From Chlorobiaceae bacterium (GTDB lineage Bacteria > Bacteroidota > Chlorobiia > Chlorobiales > Chlorobiaceae): a DNA stretch of 39,256 nt. Every line of letters starts with the position of its first letter. Positions within the stretch are counted from its first letter, which is position 1. The stretch is taken from NCBI GenBank assembly GCA_013334525.1, contig JAAXXK010000023.1, forward strand, positions 1-39,256, in the 5' to 3' direction. This document shows, piece by piece, positions 25,018 through 34,504 of this stretch. Under the pieces are notes generated by a model. The model saw only the letters and a list, made by a program, of their open reading frames with translations, ran no database searches and was not told the DNA's origin. The translations under genes were made by a program, and so were the position numbers.

Positions 25018-26414
25018 GACGACAGTTCCCGGACAAGTTGCTTGAATTGGATACCCCGATCCTCAAAATTGATGAACATGTCGAAGCTCGAACAGGCGGG
25101 CGAAAACAGCACGCTGCTGCCGGGCCGGCCTGCACTGACGGCAAGCGAAACCGCATCCCTGAGCGACCCTGCCGGCTTGACGGCGACGACCCCCCTGAAG
25201 GCATCGACGATCTTCTGCTGCGACTCGCCGATGGCAATGATGCAGTCGACCTTCTCTCTGACCAGCTCAAATAGGGGCGTGTAATCGTTACCCTTGTCGC
25301 GACCTCCTGCGATCAGCACCATCCCCGCAGGGGTCGCATGGAGCGCCTGTCGCATGGCGTTGACGTTGGTGGCCTTCGAATCGTTGATCCACTCCAGCCC
25401 ACAGGCCGAACCGGCAAACTCCTGGCGATGCTCGACCCCGTTGAACTGCAGGAGGCTGCTGCCGATCACCTCCCGGGGAATGCCTGCCGAACGGGCCGCC
25501 GCCACGGAGGCGAGGGCGTTGTACAGGTTGTGCTCTCCCCTGAAGCTCGGCTTGATGAAGGTATCGACACGGATGAGCCCTTCCGGCTCCCCGCCGGTTC
25601 TGGCGACGATCTCTCCCGCCTCCACGGAGACGAAATCATCCATCCCCTCCCTGAGCCTGTCCGCCTTCAATCCGAACCGGACGACCCTGAAGGGCCATGG
25701 CTTCTGCCGGTCGAAATGACTGCGCAGCATCGGGTCGTCATGGTTGTAGATCAGCGTTTCCCCGTCGCCCTGTGCCGCATGGATACGGAATTTGGTACGA
25801 GCGTACTCATTGATGTCGCCCCCGTAACGATCCATGTGGTCGGGGGTGATGTTGGTCAGCACCGCGATGTCCGGCCGGAAGGAGTAGCAACGCTCGAGCT
25901 GGTAGCTGCTGAGTTCAAGCACCGCGATGTCGTTCGGCCCCATTTCAAGCACCTTCGACGAGAACGGCACCCCGATGTTGCCGACGCTGAACGCCCGGTA
26001 TCCACGAAGCTTGCCGTCGGCCTCGCAGATGCGGTGGATAAGGGTGGCCGTCGTCGTCTTGCCATCCGTGCCGGTGATGCCGATAATACGGGCCGGGCAG
26101 AACCACGACGCCAGCTCAATCTCGCTGAACACAGGAAGGGAACCGGCGTCCATGTCGTGCAGCACGGGAGCGGTCTGGGGAATTCCTGGACTGACTACGC
26201 AGAACTCCGCTTCATGCACCCGTCCCGAATGGCCGTCCTCTTCGAAAGGAACTCCAAGCGTCCGGAGAAAATCACGGGCATCCCGGCTTATTGCTCCGTA
26301 CTCGCTTACGAAAGGGCGCGCGCCCATTTTCACGAGCAGCTCCGCTGCCGCAAGCCCGCTTTTTCCGGCTCCAAGTACCGACACCGGTTTGCCGTGTAGT
26401 GCTTCAGGATTCAC
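25011..26414 (-). CDS. murD: UDP-N-acetylmuramoyl-L-alanine-D-glutamate ligase
   Basis: A 467-residue cytoplasmic Mur ligase adding D-Glu. It opens with a small Rossmann domain with VLGAGKSGLAAAELL (13-27) and SPGIP (75-79); the ATP loop is GITGTDGKTTTATL (112-125). Later come NITPDHMDRYG, HNLYNALASVAAARSAG, and WINDSKATN, the conserved acidic-serine-lysine motif, then GGRDKGNDYTPL. The start is GTG, one base after the mraY TAA, so expression relies on coupling to mraY. Confidence 0.96.
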   Translation of the reverse strand: MNPEALHGKPVSVLGAGKSGLAAAELLVKMGARPFVSEYGAISRDARDFLRTLGVPFEEDGHSGRVHEAEFCVVSPGIPQTAPVLHDMDAGSLPVFSEIELASWFCPARIIGITGTDGKTTTATLIHRICEADGKLRGYRAFSVGNIGVPFSSKVLEMGPNDIAVLELSSYQLERCYSFRPDIAVLTNITPDHMDRYGGDINEYARTKFRIHAAQGDGETLIYNHDDPMLRSHFDRQKPWPFRVVRFGLKADRLREGMDDFVSVEAGEIVARTGGEPEGLIRVDTFIKPSFRGEHNLYNALASVAAARSAGIPREVIGSSLLQFNGVEHRQEFAGSACGLEWINDSKATNVNAMRQALHATPAGMVLIAGGRDKGNDYTPLFELVREKVDCIIAIGESQQKIVDAFRGVVAVKPAGSLRDAVSLAVSAGRPGSSVLFSPACSSFDMFINFEDRGIQFKQLVRELSSC

Positions 26415-26415
26415 G

Positions 26416-27522
26416 TTATCTCAGTTTCAGGGTCATTAAACTCGTCAGGAACAACAGAATGGTCACGATCCAGAACCTGATCACGATTTTCTGCTCGGCC
26501 CATCCCTTCATCTGGAAATGGTGGTGCAGAGGCGCCATCAGGAAAATCCGGCGCCCCTCGCCAAACCGCATCTTGGTGTACTTGAACCAGGCGACCTGCA
26601 TGGAGACGGATAGTGTCTCCACGAAAAAGACCCCCGCCAGGATCGGCAGCAGCAGCTCCTGCTTGATCATCAGCGCAATGACGGCGATGGCGCTGCCGAT
26701 GGCCAGCGATCCCGTATCGCCCATGAAGATCTCGGCCGGGTTCGAATTGAACCAGAGAAATCCGACGCAGGCCATGACGATGGCCATGCAGACAATGGTG
26801 ATTTCACCTGCCCCGGAGATGAACGGTATGCTGAGGTAACCCGCATAAACCGCGTTGCCTGCGAGGTAGGCGAAGCCGCCCAGAGCAAACACCACGATCG
26901 CCGAGCTTCCGGCAGCAAGCCCGTCAAGACCGTCGGTCAGGTTGACGGCATTTGAAACCGCCGTGATGATGAAAATCACTACCGGAATGTATAAAACCCC
27001 GTAATCGAGCGTGATCTTCTTGAAAAACGGCACAGTCGTCTTGGAGAGCAGGATCGAAAAGGCGGGATCCTGCCAGGTGTAGAGCCCGATGATCAGGCCG
27101 AGGGTTATCTGTCCGATAAGCTTGTACTTGCCTGCAAGCCCCCCCTTGATCTTCAGCACGACCTTGCGGTAATCGTCCACGAATCCTATCAGGCCCATCC
27201 AGAACATGGCGAGCATGATGAGCCAGACGTGGGGATCCTCAAACCTGGCCCAGAGAAGCGTGGATACCTCGACCGCAAAAATGATCAGCAGGCCACCCAT
27301 CGTGGGAACGTCCTTTTTCTTGCGATGCTCCGGTGGAGCCTCCTCCTTGATCGGCTCTATGAATCTCGACTTCAGGAAACGGATGAAGCCCGGACCGGCA
27401 AGCAGGGTGATCAGCAGTGCCGTAATGGCCGCCGCGCTCGCACGAAAGGTCAGGTACTCTATGACGCCCATACCGGGCGGATTGAACAGTTCGTTGATGT
27501 ATTTGAGGAGATAGTAAAGCAT
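26416..27522 (-). CDS. mraY: Phospho-MurNAc-pentapeptide translocase MraY
   Basis: A 368-residue integral membrane enzyme with about ten helices that transfers phospho-MurNAc-pentapeptide to undecaprenyl phosphate, giving lipid I. Seen: [10 protein letters not shown] (71-80), the aspartate pair FVDDYRK (114-120), the nucleophile-bearing [11 protein letters not shown] (191-201), [15 protein letters not shown] and the HHH motif [11 protein letters not shown] near the end. All catalytic aspartates are in place. GAAGG directly abuts the ATG; murF ends 9 bases upstream. Confidence 0.97.
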   Translation of the reverse strand: MLYYLLKYINELFNPPGMGVIEYLTFRASAAAITALLITLLAGPGFIRFLKSRFIEPIKEEAPPEHRKKKDVPTMGGLLIIFAVEVSTLLWARFEDPHVWLIMLAMFWMGLIGFVDDYRKVVLKIKGGLAGKYKLIGQITLGLIIGLYTWQDPAFSILLSKTTVPFFKKITLDYGVLYIPVVIFIITAVSNAVNLTDGLDGLAAGSSAIVVFALGGFAYLAGNAVYAGYLSIPFISGAGEITIVCMAIVMACVGFLWFNSNPAEIFMGDTGSLAIGSAIAVIALMIKQELLLPILAGVFFVETLSVSMQVAWFKYTKMRFGEGRRIFLMAPLHHHFQMKGWAEQKIVIRFWIVTILLFLTSLMTLKLR

Positions 27523-27531
27523 CCTTCTGTG

Positions 27532-28947
27532 TTATTCTTGTGTTTTCTGCTTCATGAGCGCTTCTGCGGCAAGCTCGAGCCTCATGCCCCGTGATCCCTT
27601 GAAAAGCACCGCGTCACCAGGCTTTACGTATCCTGCGAGAAACCCGTTCAGTTCGTCCATCTGCTCGAAATGGCCAAGGCAGCGCTGGCCGCCCTGCTTA
27701 AAGATGAGACGTGACATATCCCCGTAGGTGCAACAGGCGTCAAGAGGCCCCTGCCGAATATAGCGGCCTATATTTTCATGTTCAAGCACCGAAGTGTCGC
27801 CAAGTTCAAGCATATCGCCGAGCACCGCAATTTTCCTTCCGCCGCACTCCAGCCCGGCCAACGTATCGAGCGCAAAGCGCACCGAATCGGGGTTCGCATT
27901 GTAGGTATCGTTCAGCACCACGATGCCGCCGCCCTCGAGCAGTTCCATCCGCTTCCACCCTTTTGCGGGAACGAGCGCTTCGAGCCCCTGGGCGATCTTT
28001 TCCCCGCCGAGCCCGAAATGGTTCCCCACGGCTGCGGCCGCCACCGCGTTGATCACGTTGTGCCTGCCAATGAAGTTCATCGAAACCGGCTGGCGGCAAG
28101 CCTCGGAACAGAGCGTGAACGATATCCTGCCGACACGGTCCGTCGTAACCCCTTCCGACCACCAGGAGTTTCCGCCCGCCCCGGTCGTACCATAGCATAT
28201 CTTTTCGGAAAGCTCCTCTCCTGCCGCCCTGAGGCGACTGTCGTCGACATTGACGAAAGCCCTGCCTCCCGTGATGTCGAGATAGCGATAGAGCTCTGCC
28301 TCGGCATCGGCCACGCCGTCGAGGCTGCCGAAAAATTCGAGGTGCTCATGGCCGATATTGGTCAGCAGGCCATGGGTCGGCCGGGCTATCGATGTGAGAA
28401 GCTCCATCTCCCCGGGATGGTTGATGCCCATTTCAACGACGGCCATTTCAGTATCATGGCGCATCTGCAGCAGGGTCAACGGTACGCCGAGATGGTTGTT
28501 GAGGTTACCCCGGCTCATGTGCGTCGAAAACCCTGTTGAAAGAACCGCTGCGACCATCTCTTTGGTCGTCGTCTTTCCATTGCTGCCTCCGATGCCGATA
28601 ACCGGGATATCGAACCGCCGGCGATAGGATGAGGCCAGCTCCTGCAGGGCTGCGACCGGATCCTCGGCCACAAGGAACCTGCGGCCCGGACCGGCCAGTT
28701 GCGGGCCGTTCGCATCGAACCACTCCCGGGAAACCACGACCCATGAGGCTCCGCCGGCGAACACCTCGCCGACGAACCGGTGCCCGTCGGTCCGCTCGCC
28801 GGGAAGGGCGACGAAAACAGAACCGGCGACCGCCTGGCGCGAATCGATCACCACGACTGGATCCATGAGTTCATAACGCTCATCGACATCTTCAGCCACT
28901 ATCCTTCCTGCCCGATGAAAATCGCTGTAGGTAAGCGCTCCTCTCAT
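27532..28947 (-). CDS. murF: UDP-MurNAc-tripeptide D-alanyl-D-alanine ligase
   Basis: A 471-residue cytoplasmic Mur ligase adding the D-Ala-D-Ala dipeptide, completing the pentapeptide. Seen: N-terminal substrate domain with DSRQAVAGSVFVALPGERTDGH (35-56), ATP loop GIGGSNGKTTTKEM (118-131), GNLNNHLGVPLTLL, EMGINHPGEMELL, and LNDTYNANPDSV. Length is typical. The ATG overlaps the murE stop as ATGA, with AAGGAG just upstream. The matching D-Ala-D-Ala ligase gene (ddl), often in this cluster, is not in the window. Confidence 0.97.
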   Translation of the reverse strand: MRGALTYSDFHRAGRIVAEDVDERYELMDPVVVIDSRQAVAGSVFVALPGERTDGHRFVGEVFAGGASWVVVSREWFDANGPQLAGPGRRFLVAEDPVAALQELASSYRRRFDIPVIGIGGSNGKTTTKEMVAAVLSTGFSTHMSRGNLNNHLGVPLTLLQMRHDTEMAVVEMGINHPGEMELLTSIARPTHGLLTNIGHEHLEFFGSLDGVADAEAELYRYLDITGGRAFVNVDDSRLRAAGEELSEKICYGTTGAGGNSWWSEGVTTDRVGRISFTLCSEACRQPVSMNFIGRHNVINAVAAAAVGNHFGLGGEKIAQGLEALVPAKGWKRMELLEGGGIVVLNDTYNANPDSVRFALDTLAGLECGGRKIAVLGDMLELGDTSVLEHENIGRYIRQGPLDACCTYGDMSRLIFKQGGQRCLGHFEQMDELNGFLAGYVKPGDAVLFKGSRGMRLELAAEALMKQKTQE

Positions 28948-30491
28948 AACTGCTCCTTTACTTCCATTGCCCTCTGCCGGTTTTCAAGGCAGGAGGCGAG
29001 TGCCTCGCGGTCGGAGAAATGCAGCTTCCTGCCTCCGACCTCCTGGTATTGTTCATGTCCCTTGCCTGCGACGAGCAGGATATCTCCCTTTTCCATGCCG
29101 TCGACCGCGCGCCTGATTGCCTCAGCCCGATCCGCAATCCTGAGATGGGCGCGACCTTCCATGCCTGATTCGATCTCGTCGAGGATCGACCCGGGATCCT
29201 CGTCCCTTGGGTTGTCCGATGTCAGTATGACCCTGTCGGCCAGCTCCGCAGCAATCCGGCCCATCTCCGGCCTTTTCTGGCGGTCGCGGTTTCCTCCGCA
29301 GCCGAACACCACGACGAGGTTCGAGCCCGATGGCGTGATGTTGCGCAGGGTCTCGAGCGCCTTGCCCAGAGCGTCAGGGGTATGGGCGTAATCGACGACA
29401 GCACAACTCTTCCGGTCGGGGCTCCATACCCGCTCCATCCGGCCATCGACGGCGTCAGCTCCGGCAAGCCCGCCAAGGGCCGCTTCGGCGCCAAGGCCGA
29501 GGCCTATGCCTGTGGCGAAGGCTTCGAGCATGTTCATGACGTTGAACACCCCGGGCAGGGAGACCTTCATGGGAATCGTCCTGCCCCGGAATGCTACTGA
29601 GGCCTGGCTTCCTTCGACCGTCATTCCTGTAATGTCCGCCACCAGACGACGGTCGGGATCGCAGTATGAGCCGTTGCCTGCGACAGAGCAGCAGAACACC
29701 CTCCCGGGGGGAAGATTTCCGACCATGAATGCCGCCTGCGGATCGTCGGTGTTGATCACCGCGAACCCGTCTTCAGTCAACCGCTCGAACAACATGCGCT
29801 TTGCTTCGGCATACTGCTCCATCGTCTCGTGGAAATCGAGATGCTCGGGTGTCAGGTTCGTAAAGACCCCCGCCCGGAACCGGATGCCGTGCACCCTGTC
29901 CAGTACCAGCGCATGGGACGAAACCTCCATCACCGCTGCCCGGCATCCGGCATCGACCATCTGGCGAAACAGGCTGTGCAGCCCGGAGGACTCAGGGGTG
30001 GTCCGTTCGAGGGGGATGTCGCGGCCGCCGATCCGGCAAAGTCCCGTCCCGATATATCCGGCAGGGATTCCCGCGCCGTTGAGCATTGAGGCGATGAGTC
30101 GCGCGGTCGTGGTTTTGCCGTTCGTACCGGTCACGCCGATGATCATCAGCTTTTCGGAAGCGTTGCCGAAGAATATTTTCGATGCATCGGCTAGGGCCTT
30201 CCGGCTGTCCCTCACGAGTATGTAGCTCACCAAAGGCTGGCAAACCACGGGATACTCCTGGCACACCACCGCGACGGCCCCGGCAGCAACGGCTCCGTCA
30301 ATATGGAGGTGGCCATCGGTCCTGAAGCCCCTGACGGCGACGAACAGCCCCCCCGGCACCACCTCCCGCGAGTCGCTGGTCACAACGGAGATTGCCTGCG
30401 GGCAGCCATCGCCCCGGACATCCAGTACTCCGCCGATACCTGCCATGATTTCATTGAGCGTCGCCATCGGCGGCTCCTCCATCGGGTTCAT
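28944..30491 (-). CDS. murE: UDP-MurNAc-tripeptide synthetase, meso-diaminopimelate type
   Basis: A 515-residue cytoplasmic Mur ligase adding the third amino acid. Seen: TSDSREVVPGGLFVAVRG (38-55), the ATP loop TGTNGKTTTARL (121-132), TTPES, EVSSHAL (189-195), NLTPEHLDFH and VDYAHTPDAL. The specificity motif DNPR (426-429) selects meso-diaminopimelate over lysine, so the wall should be DAP-type as in other Gram-negatives. AGGAG precedes the ATG by 9 bases. It follows ftsI by 12 bases. Confidence 0.97.
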   Translation of the reverse strand: MNPMEEPPMATLNEIMAGIGGVLDVRGDGCPQAISVVTSDSREVVPGGLFVAVRGFRTDGHLHIDGAVAAGAVAVVCQEYPVVCQPLVSYILVRDSRKALADASKIFFGNASEKLMIIGVTGTNGKTTTARLIASMLNGAGIPAGYIGTGLCRIGGRDIPLERTTPESSGLHSLFRQMVDAGCRAAVMEVSSHALVLDRVHGIRFRAGVFTNLTPEHLDFHETMEQYAEAKRMLFERLTEDGFAVINTDDPQAAFMVGNLPPGRVFCCSVAGNGSYCDPDRRLVADITGMTVEGSQASVAFRGRTIPMKVSLPGVFNVMNMLEAFATGIGLGLGAEAALGGLAGADAVDGRMERVWSPDRKSCAVVDYAHTPDALGKALETLRNITPSGSNLVVVFGCGGNRDRQKRPEMGRIAAELADRVILTSDNPRDEDPGSILDEIESGMEGRAHLRIADRAEAIRRAVDGMEKGDILLVAGKGHEQYQEVGGRKLHFSDREALASCLENRQRAMEVKEQL

Positions 30492-30503
30492 CGTTCATTC
30501 TCC

Positions 30504-32444
30504 TTAAGGCTTCCTGGCCAGGCTGACGCTGACCTTTGTCTCCTTCTGCACCTTGGTGCCTGAGGTAACGCTTTGCGAGGCGACAACACCATCCGTGTCG
30601 CCGGTATGCTCCATCACCAGACCGTGCCATTCGAGCAGACGCGCCGCCTCCCTCATCCTGAGTCCCTTCAACTCCGGGACAACAACCGTCGATATCCTGT
30701 CGAGATTGGCCTTCTCGGTCGATTTCATGTTCAACCTGCCCTGCATCTCGCGCGAACAGGCCACCGCCCTGCCGCAAACATTCTTAAACACCGGGGCCGC
30801 AACCGCTGCCGCATAATAAGCCGTCTGCGGCTCATCGACAACGATAATCACCGCATACTGAGGCTTATCGACCGGGAAAAATCCGACAAATGTCGACAGG
30901 TATGCCCGTTGGCCGTGATAGCTGCCGGTATATTTCTGGGCCGTACCCGTCTTGCCGGCAACCTCGATCCCTTCGACGGCCGCAGAAACGCCGGTTCCTT
31001 TTTCGACCACTGCGCGGAAATACTCCCTTGCCATATAACGGGCTGTTTCGGGCGTTACGGCCTGAATCACCTTTTTGGGCTCGGTCGCCTTGCGTGGTTT
31101 TCCGTCACGATCGATGATGCGCTTGATGATGAACGGCTTCATGCGGAGGCCGTCGTTGGCGATCGTCGCATAGGACTGAAGCACCTGCAGCGGGGTAGCC
31201 ATGACCTGGTATCCGTAACCCATCCAGGGCAGCGTCGTCCTGTCCCACTTGGCGATAGGCTTCAGGATACCGCTCGATTCACCGATAAGCCCCACTCCAG
31301 TCTTCTTTCCGAACCCGAGGCTGCTTGCATAATTGTAGAAATTTTCAGGGCCGACCTTCATGGCTGTGGTCGCCGCCACGATATTGCTCGACTGCGTGAT
31401 CGCCTCCTTGAAGGTGATCACCCCGAGCCGTTCATGGTCGGTGATCTGGCGATCATAGACCTGGAGCGTGCCCTGATGGCCGTCCACCATCTGCGAAGCC
31501 GTCCAGTGCAGGGTCTCGGTCGCCGCACTGGCCATGACGACCTTGAAGGTCGATCCCGGTTCAAACATATCGGTCACGGCCCTGTTGCGCATCTGCTCGC
31601 TGGTCACCGTGGTCCGATGGTTCATGTCGAAGCTGGGATAATTGGCCATGGCGATGATCTCGCCGCTCCTGACATCCATGACGATCCCGACAGCGGCCTT
31701 GGCCCTGAAATTCAGGACCGCCTGCATGATCTCGTCCTCCACGATCCCCTGGACATCGGCATCGATGGTCAGTTCGACATCGTTTCCGCTCATCGGCTCG
31801 ATCTGCTCCGCATCGGGAGCAGGATAGCTCTCGCCGGTAGCAGAGCGCTGGAATATCCGGATGCCGTCGCGACCTCGAAGCTCGCTGTCGAGCTGCTGTT
31901 CCAGGCCGCTGATGCCCCGGTCGTCGCGATCGGTAAAGCCAATGATCTGTGATGCGATGTTCAGGTAGGAGCGCTGCTGCTCGCGCCTGAAGCCTACACC
32001 CTTGATTTTCTCGGTCATCAGGCCGGCCGCCCGGGCGACAGGAATATTCCGCTCCAGCCAGACAAACCGCTTTTCGCGCTTGAGCAGGTCGAGGTAATAG
32101 TGCTTGCTCTTGCCGAAAGCTGCAGCAAAGCTTTGGGCGACTTCATCGCGGTTCTCCACATGAAGCGGATCGGCGTAGAAGGAGATGCTCTCTATGCTTT
32201 CGGCAAGCTGACGGCCGTTCCTGTCGAAAATCCTCCCTCTGCGGGCCTTTTCAGTTACGACAATATCATACTGGCGACTTGCCTTTTCCCTGTACTTCCT
32301 GACATCGACAACCTGGATGCCGAGCAGTTTGACGACAATGGCGACAAAAAACAGCAGGATGAGCACCCCCATGAAGCCCAACCGGCGGCCGAACTCCCTA
32401 TCGCTGGTACCCCCGGCATGCTCTATTGAGGGATCTCCGTTCAT
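30504..32444 (-). CDS. ftsI: Septal penicillin-binding protein FtsI (PBP3) with C-terminal PASTA domain
   Basis: A 646-residue class B penicillin-binding protein, the transpeptidase cross-linking septal wall made by FtsW. A cytoplasmic tail precedes one membrane helix (about 23-43); the pedestal follows with RRGRIFDRNGRQLAE (68-82). The transpeptidase triad is complete: STFK with Ser298 and Lys301, SSN (352-354) and KTG (498-500). The last 60 residues (about 588-643, VVPELKGLRMREAARLLEWHG and VxxQSVxxGTKV features) form one PASTA domain, which enterobacterial FtsI lacks but many other phyla have. Gene order ftsL-ftsI-murE supports the division role. Confidence 0.95.
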   Translation of the reverse strand: MNGDPSIEHAGGTSDREFGRRLGFMGVLILLFFVAIVVKLLGIQVVDVRKYREKASRQYDIVVTEKARRGRIFDRNGRQLAESIESISFYADPLHVENRDEVAQSFAAAFGKSKHYYLDLLKREKRFVWLERNIPVARAAGLMTEKIKGVGFRREQQRSYLNIASQIIGFTDRDDRGISGLEQQLDSELRGRDGIRIFQRSATGESYPAPDAEQIEPMSGNDVELTIDADVQGIVEDEIMQAVLNFRAKAAVGIVMDVRSGEIIAMANYPSFDMNHRTTVTSEQMRNRAVTDMFEPGSTFKVVMASAATETLHWTASQMVDGHQGTLQVYDRQITDHERLGVITFKEAITQSSNIVAATTAMKVGPENFYNYASSLGFGKKTGVGLIGESSGILKPIAKWDRTTLPWMGYGYQVMATPLQVLQSYATIANDGLRMKPFIIKRIIDRDGKPRKATEPKKVIQAVTPETARYMAREYFRAVVEKGTGVSAAVEGIEVAGKTGTAQKYTGSYHGQRAYLSTFVGFFPVDKPQYAVIIVVDEPQTAYYAAAVAAPVFKNVCGRAVACSREMQGRLNMKSTEKANLDRISTVVVPELKGLRMREAARLLEWHGLVMEHTGDTDGVVASQSVTSGTKVQKETKVSVSLARKP

Positions 32445-32471
32445 GAAATAATCGATAGGGTTATCCGTTCA

Positions 32472-32939
32472 TCATGGTTCAATGTCGACAGGAGGAACCG
32501 GCGACGAGTTGAGGCCGAGAGCCTGGGCAGAGCCTGATATGTTGTGGATGCTCTGGAGTTCTCTCGCTTTAAGCTCCTGGGAGGTACTGATGCTTGTGCT
32601 GATCCGAAGCTGCTCGCGAAGCTGCTCGTTGCGCTTCGAAAGCACCTTGATGGCAAGCGTATTGTAAATCTGGAACAGCAACAGCGCCGTGGAGGCGATA
32701 ATGTATACAAAAGTCCTCGGGCGCAAAATCGCGGCGATATTGAAAGGCTTTTCCGCCACCCTGCTCGGCGCAGAAGGCGCCGGATCGGGCGCATACCTGC
32801 CCCGGGGATGATCTGTCGGAACGCTGACGCCGGCAAGCTCATATCCGACGACTGCGTTTCTTTCGCCCTGCCCAAACAGCTTGCCTTTCTTGCCGACAAG
32901 TCCGGTAAATACGCTGCCTACCGCTTTCATGGGACTCAC
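32472..32939 (-). CDS. ftsL: FtsL-like bitopic division protein
   Basis: A 155-residue protein with a long cytoplasmic N-terminus, one membrane helix (about 76-95, FVYIIASTALLLFQIYNTLA) and a short leucine-zipper-like coiled coil (LSKRNEQLREQLRISTSIS, about 99-117), ending in a Pro-rich tail. Sequence conservation of FtsL is low; this topology and the place between rsmH and ftsI are the basis of the call. It would form the FtsQLB complex that activates FtsWI. The GTG at 32939 is taken as start because AGGAGG lies 6 bases before it, while the next ATG at 32930 is 15 bases away. The cytoplasmic part (about 75 residues) is longer than usual. Confidence 0.78.
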   Translation of the reverse strand: MSPMKAVGSVFTGLVGKKGKLFGQGERNAVVGYELAGVSVPTDHPRGRYAPDPAPSAPSRVAEKPFNIAAILRPRTFVYIIASTALLLFQIYNTLAIKVLSKRNEQLREQLRISTSISTSQELKARELQSIHNISGSAQALGLNSSPVPPVDIEP

Positions 32940-32955
32940 AGTCCACCTCCTGCTT

Positions 32956-33924
32956 CTACAGTTTTTCTATGATTCTGAGACGGGCACTTCTCGATCTCGG
33001 ATTCCTCCTGATCTCCTCTTCGTTGGCAAGAACCGGCTTCCTGGTCACAAGAAGCGCTTCTGCCGGCGCCAGTGGCTCGCGGATACCCAGCCCTTTCGGA
33101 CCCCAGTCCGCTGCTGCCCTGGCGGCAAAAAAACGTTTCACAATCCTGTCCTCGAGTGAATGGTAGCTGATCACGGCGAGCCTTCCGCCCGGGGAGAGCA
33201 CCGAAAATCCCTCTTCAAGCGCGCGCTCCAGCACGCCGAGCTCGTCGTTCACCTCAATGCGCAATGCCTGGTAAATCCTCGACAACGTCTTGATCGCAAG
33301 GTCCTTTCTCGGACATGCCGCCCTCACCAATTCGGCCAGCGCGCCAGTTGTCAGGATCGGCGCTGCGGCCCTTGCCGAGACCAGCGCCCTGGCAATCCTT
33401 CCGCCGAGGGGCTCCTCGCCATAACGAAGGAAAAGACGACCCAGCGCCCGATCATCGTACTGGTTGACGATATCCGCAGCAGTAACCGGGCCATCGGGAT
33501 CCATCCTCATGTCGAGCGGTCCGTCCCTGAGATAGCTGAACCCCCGCTCCGGCGTATCGATCTGGAACGACGAAACACCCAGGTCGAGAAGCAGCCCCAT
33601 GACCGGCAACCCGGCCCCTGCACCCTGGCTGATTGAGGTCACTATCTCCCGTACCGTACTGAAGTTTCCCCTGACCAGAGCGCTCATGTCGCGGTAGGCT
33701 TCGAGCTTTGCGGATGCAGCTTCGAGAGCATGGCTGTCCTGGTCGATGCCGACAAGCAGACAGCGGCCATCAAGCGCGCTGAGCAACCTGAGCAAAAGCA
33801 GCGAATGCCCTCCTCCCCCAAGCGTACCGTCCACGTAAATTCCGGGGCGGGTTACCAGCAGGGAAGTTGACGCTTCGGCCAGTACAGGCTCATGGTAACT
33901 CTGAAAATTGGCGGCCTCAGACAT
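32956..33924 (-). CDS. rsmH: 16S rRNA N4-methyltransferase (C1402)
   Basis: A 322-residue SAM-dependent enzyme (formerly MraW) methylating N4 of C1402 in the 16S rRNA P-site. Seen: [10 protein letters not shown] near the start, the SAM motif [21 protein letters not shown], the family segment [20 protein letters not shown] with GPLDMRMDP, and late [14 protein letters not shown] plus [15 protein letters not shown]. The ATG at 33924 overlaps the mraZ stop by 8 bases; a TTG at 33945 would add seven residues. Second gene of the dcw cluster, as is standard. Confidence 0.95.
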   Translation of the reverse strand: MSEAANFQSYHEPVLAEASTSLLVTRPGIYVDGTLGGGGHSLLLLRLLSALDGRCLLVGIDQDSHALEAASAKLEAYRDMSALVRGNFSTVREIVTSISQGAGAGLPVMGLLLDLGVSSFQIDTPERGFSYLRDGPLDMRMDPDGPVTAADIVNQYDDRALGRLFLRYGEEPLGGRIARALVSARAAAPILTTGALAELVRAACPRKDLAIKTLSRIYQALRIEVNDELGVLERALEEGFSVLSPGGRLAVISYHSLEDRIVKRFFAARAAADWGPKGLGIREPLAPAEALLVTRKPVLANEEEIRRNPRSRSARLRIIEKL

Positions 33925-34384
33925 ATCGTCCGGCCAGTTGGGCAAACCTGCCTTTGTTTTCGCCGAGCAACCTGTCCAGGCGGGCCGGGTCCCAGACGAT
34001 CATCTTCACGTTGGCGCCGATGATGACGGCCTCCCTGTCGATGCCTGCATGTTCCAGCATCTCGCGAGAAAGTGCTATCCTGCCGGAGCGGTCCAGCTCC
34101 GCCTGGTCGAGCCGTGCGTAGATCATGGTGGTCAGGAGCCGCTCTTCGGGATTGAAATCGGAAAGCTTGAGCAACTGCCGCTCCTTCTCACCCCAGGCAG
34201 ACGGCTCATACAGTTCGAGACAACCCTCATCTGCCTTAAGCACATAAAGCACCTGCTCACGGGCCGGAGTGGGCGCACCGCCCTGCTCCCCCTGCAAAAG
34301 GAATTTTCGCCGAAACCGGGCCGGAATCATCAGCCGCCCTTTCTCGTCGATGGTATGTTGTTCCCTTCCGATAAATCCGGGCAT
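33917..34384 (-). CDS. mraZ: Transcriptional regulator MraZ
   Basis: A 155-residue protein with two AbrB-like MraZ half-domains; each contains the DxxGR signature, here [16 protein letters not shown] (about 9-24) and [21 protein letters not shown] (about 90-110). MraZ forms ring-shaped oligomers that bind repeats upstream of its own gene and control the dcw operon. Start at the ATG 34384 fits the family N-terminus (M-x-G-F/E...); an upstream in-frame ATG at 34417 would read through the operator boxes and is rejected. The promoter-proximal operator is described separately. Confidence 0.95.
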   Translation of the reverse strand: MPGFIGREQHTIDEKGRLMIPARFRRKFLLQGEQGGAPTPAREQVLYVLKADEGCLELYEPSAWGEKERQLLKLSDFNPEERLLTTMIYARLDQAELDRSGRIALSREMLEHAGIDREAVIIGANVKMIVWDPARLDRLLGENKGRFAQLAGRYV

Positions 34385-34389
34385 AGTTA

Positions 34390-34414
34390 CCCCATTTTTT
34401 CCCACTTTCCCCCA
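34390..34414 (-). promoter_or_regulatory. MraZ operator: three TGGGN boxes with 5-base spacers
   Basis: On the minus strand, directly before mraZ, stand TGGGG, TGGGA and TGGGG (34410-34414, 34400-34404, 34390-34394), each separated by exactly five bases (GAAAG and AAAAA). This is the published architecture of MraZ binding sites in E. coli and Mycoplasma-type bacteria. The last box ends 5 bases before the ATG and doubles as the ribosome-binding site, so MraZ binding would also block a very short leader region. A possible -10 (TATACA) lies just upstream. Confidence 0.88.
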
Positions 34415-34504
34415 CATTAAATGTATACAATAGGATGATCAAAAAAAATAGTAGACTCTCGTTCGGGGAAGAGATTCCGAAGTAAAAATTATTTGCGGCC
34501 GAAG
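34415..34504. other. Divergent promoter region between mraZ and the NYN-domain gene
   Basis: 90 AT-rich bases from which the dcw cluster and the plus-strand genes diverge. On the minus strand TATACA (about 34423-34428) could be the mraZ -10, about 10 bases before the MraZ boxes, with TTGATC as an imperfect upstream element. No clear plus-strand promoter stands out. Confidence 0.4.

Noticed and set aside
25338-26399. 353-codon plus-strand open frame (and similar ones at 22766-23935 and 27778-28539)
   Set aside because: Antisense to murD, murG/ftsW and murF respectively. The real genes carry complete motifs and tight operon spacing on the other strand.
30573-31952. 459-codon plus-strand open frame
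   Set aside because: It lies wholly antisense to ftsI, whose three transpeptidase motifs are intact. Its product is His/Arg/Asp-rich with no domain, as expected for a shadow frame in GC-rich coding DNA.
34385-34417. Earlier mraZ start at 34417
   Set aside because: It would translate the TGGGN boxes and add 11 residues absent from the family N-terminus.
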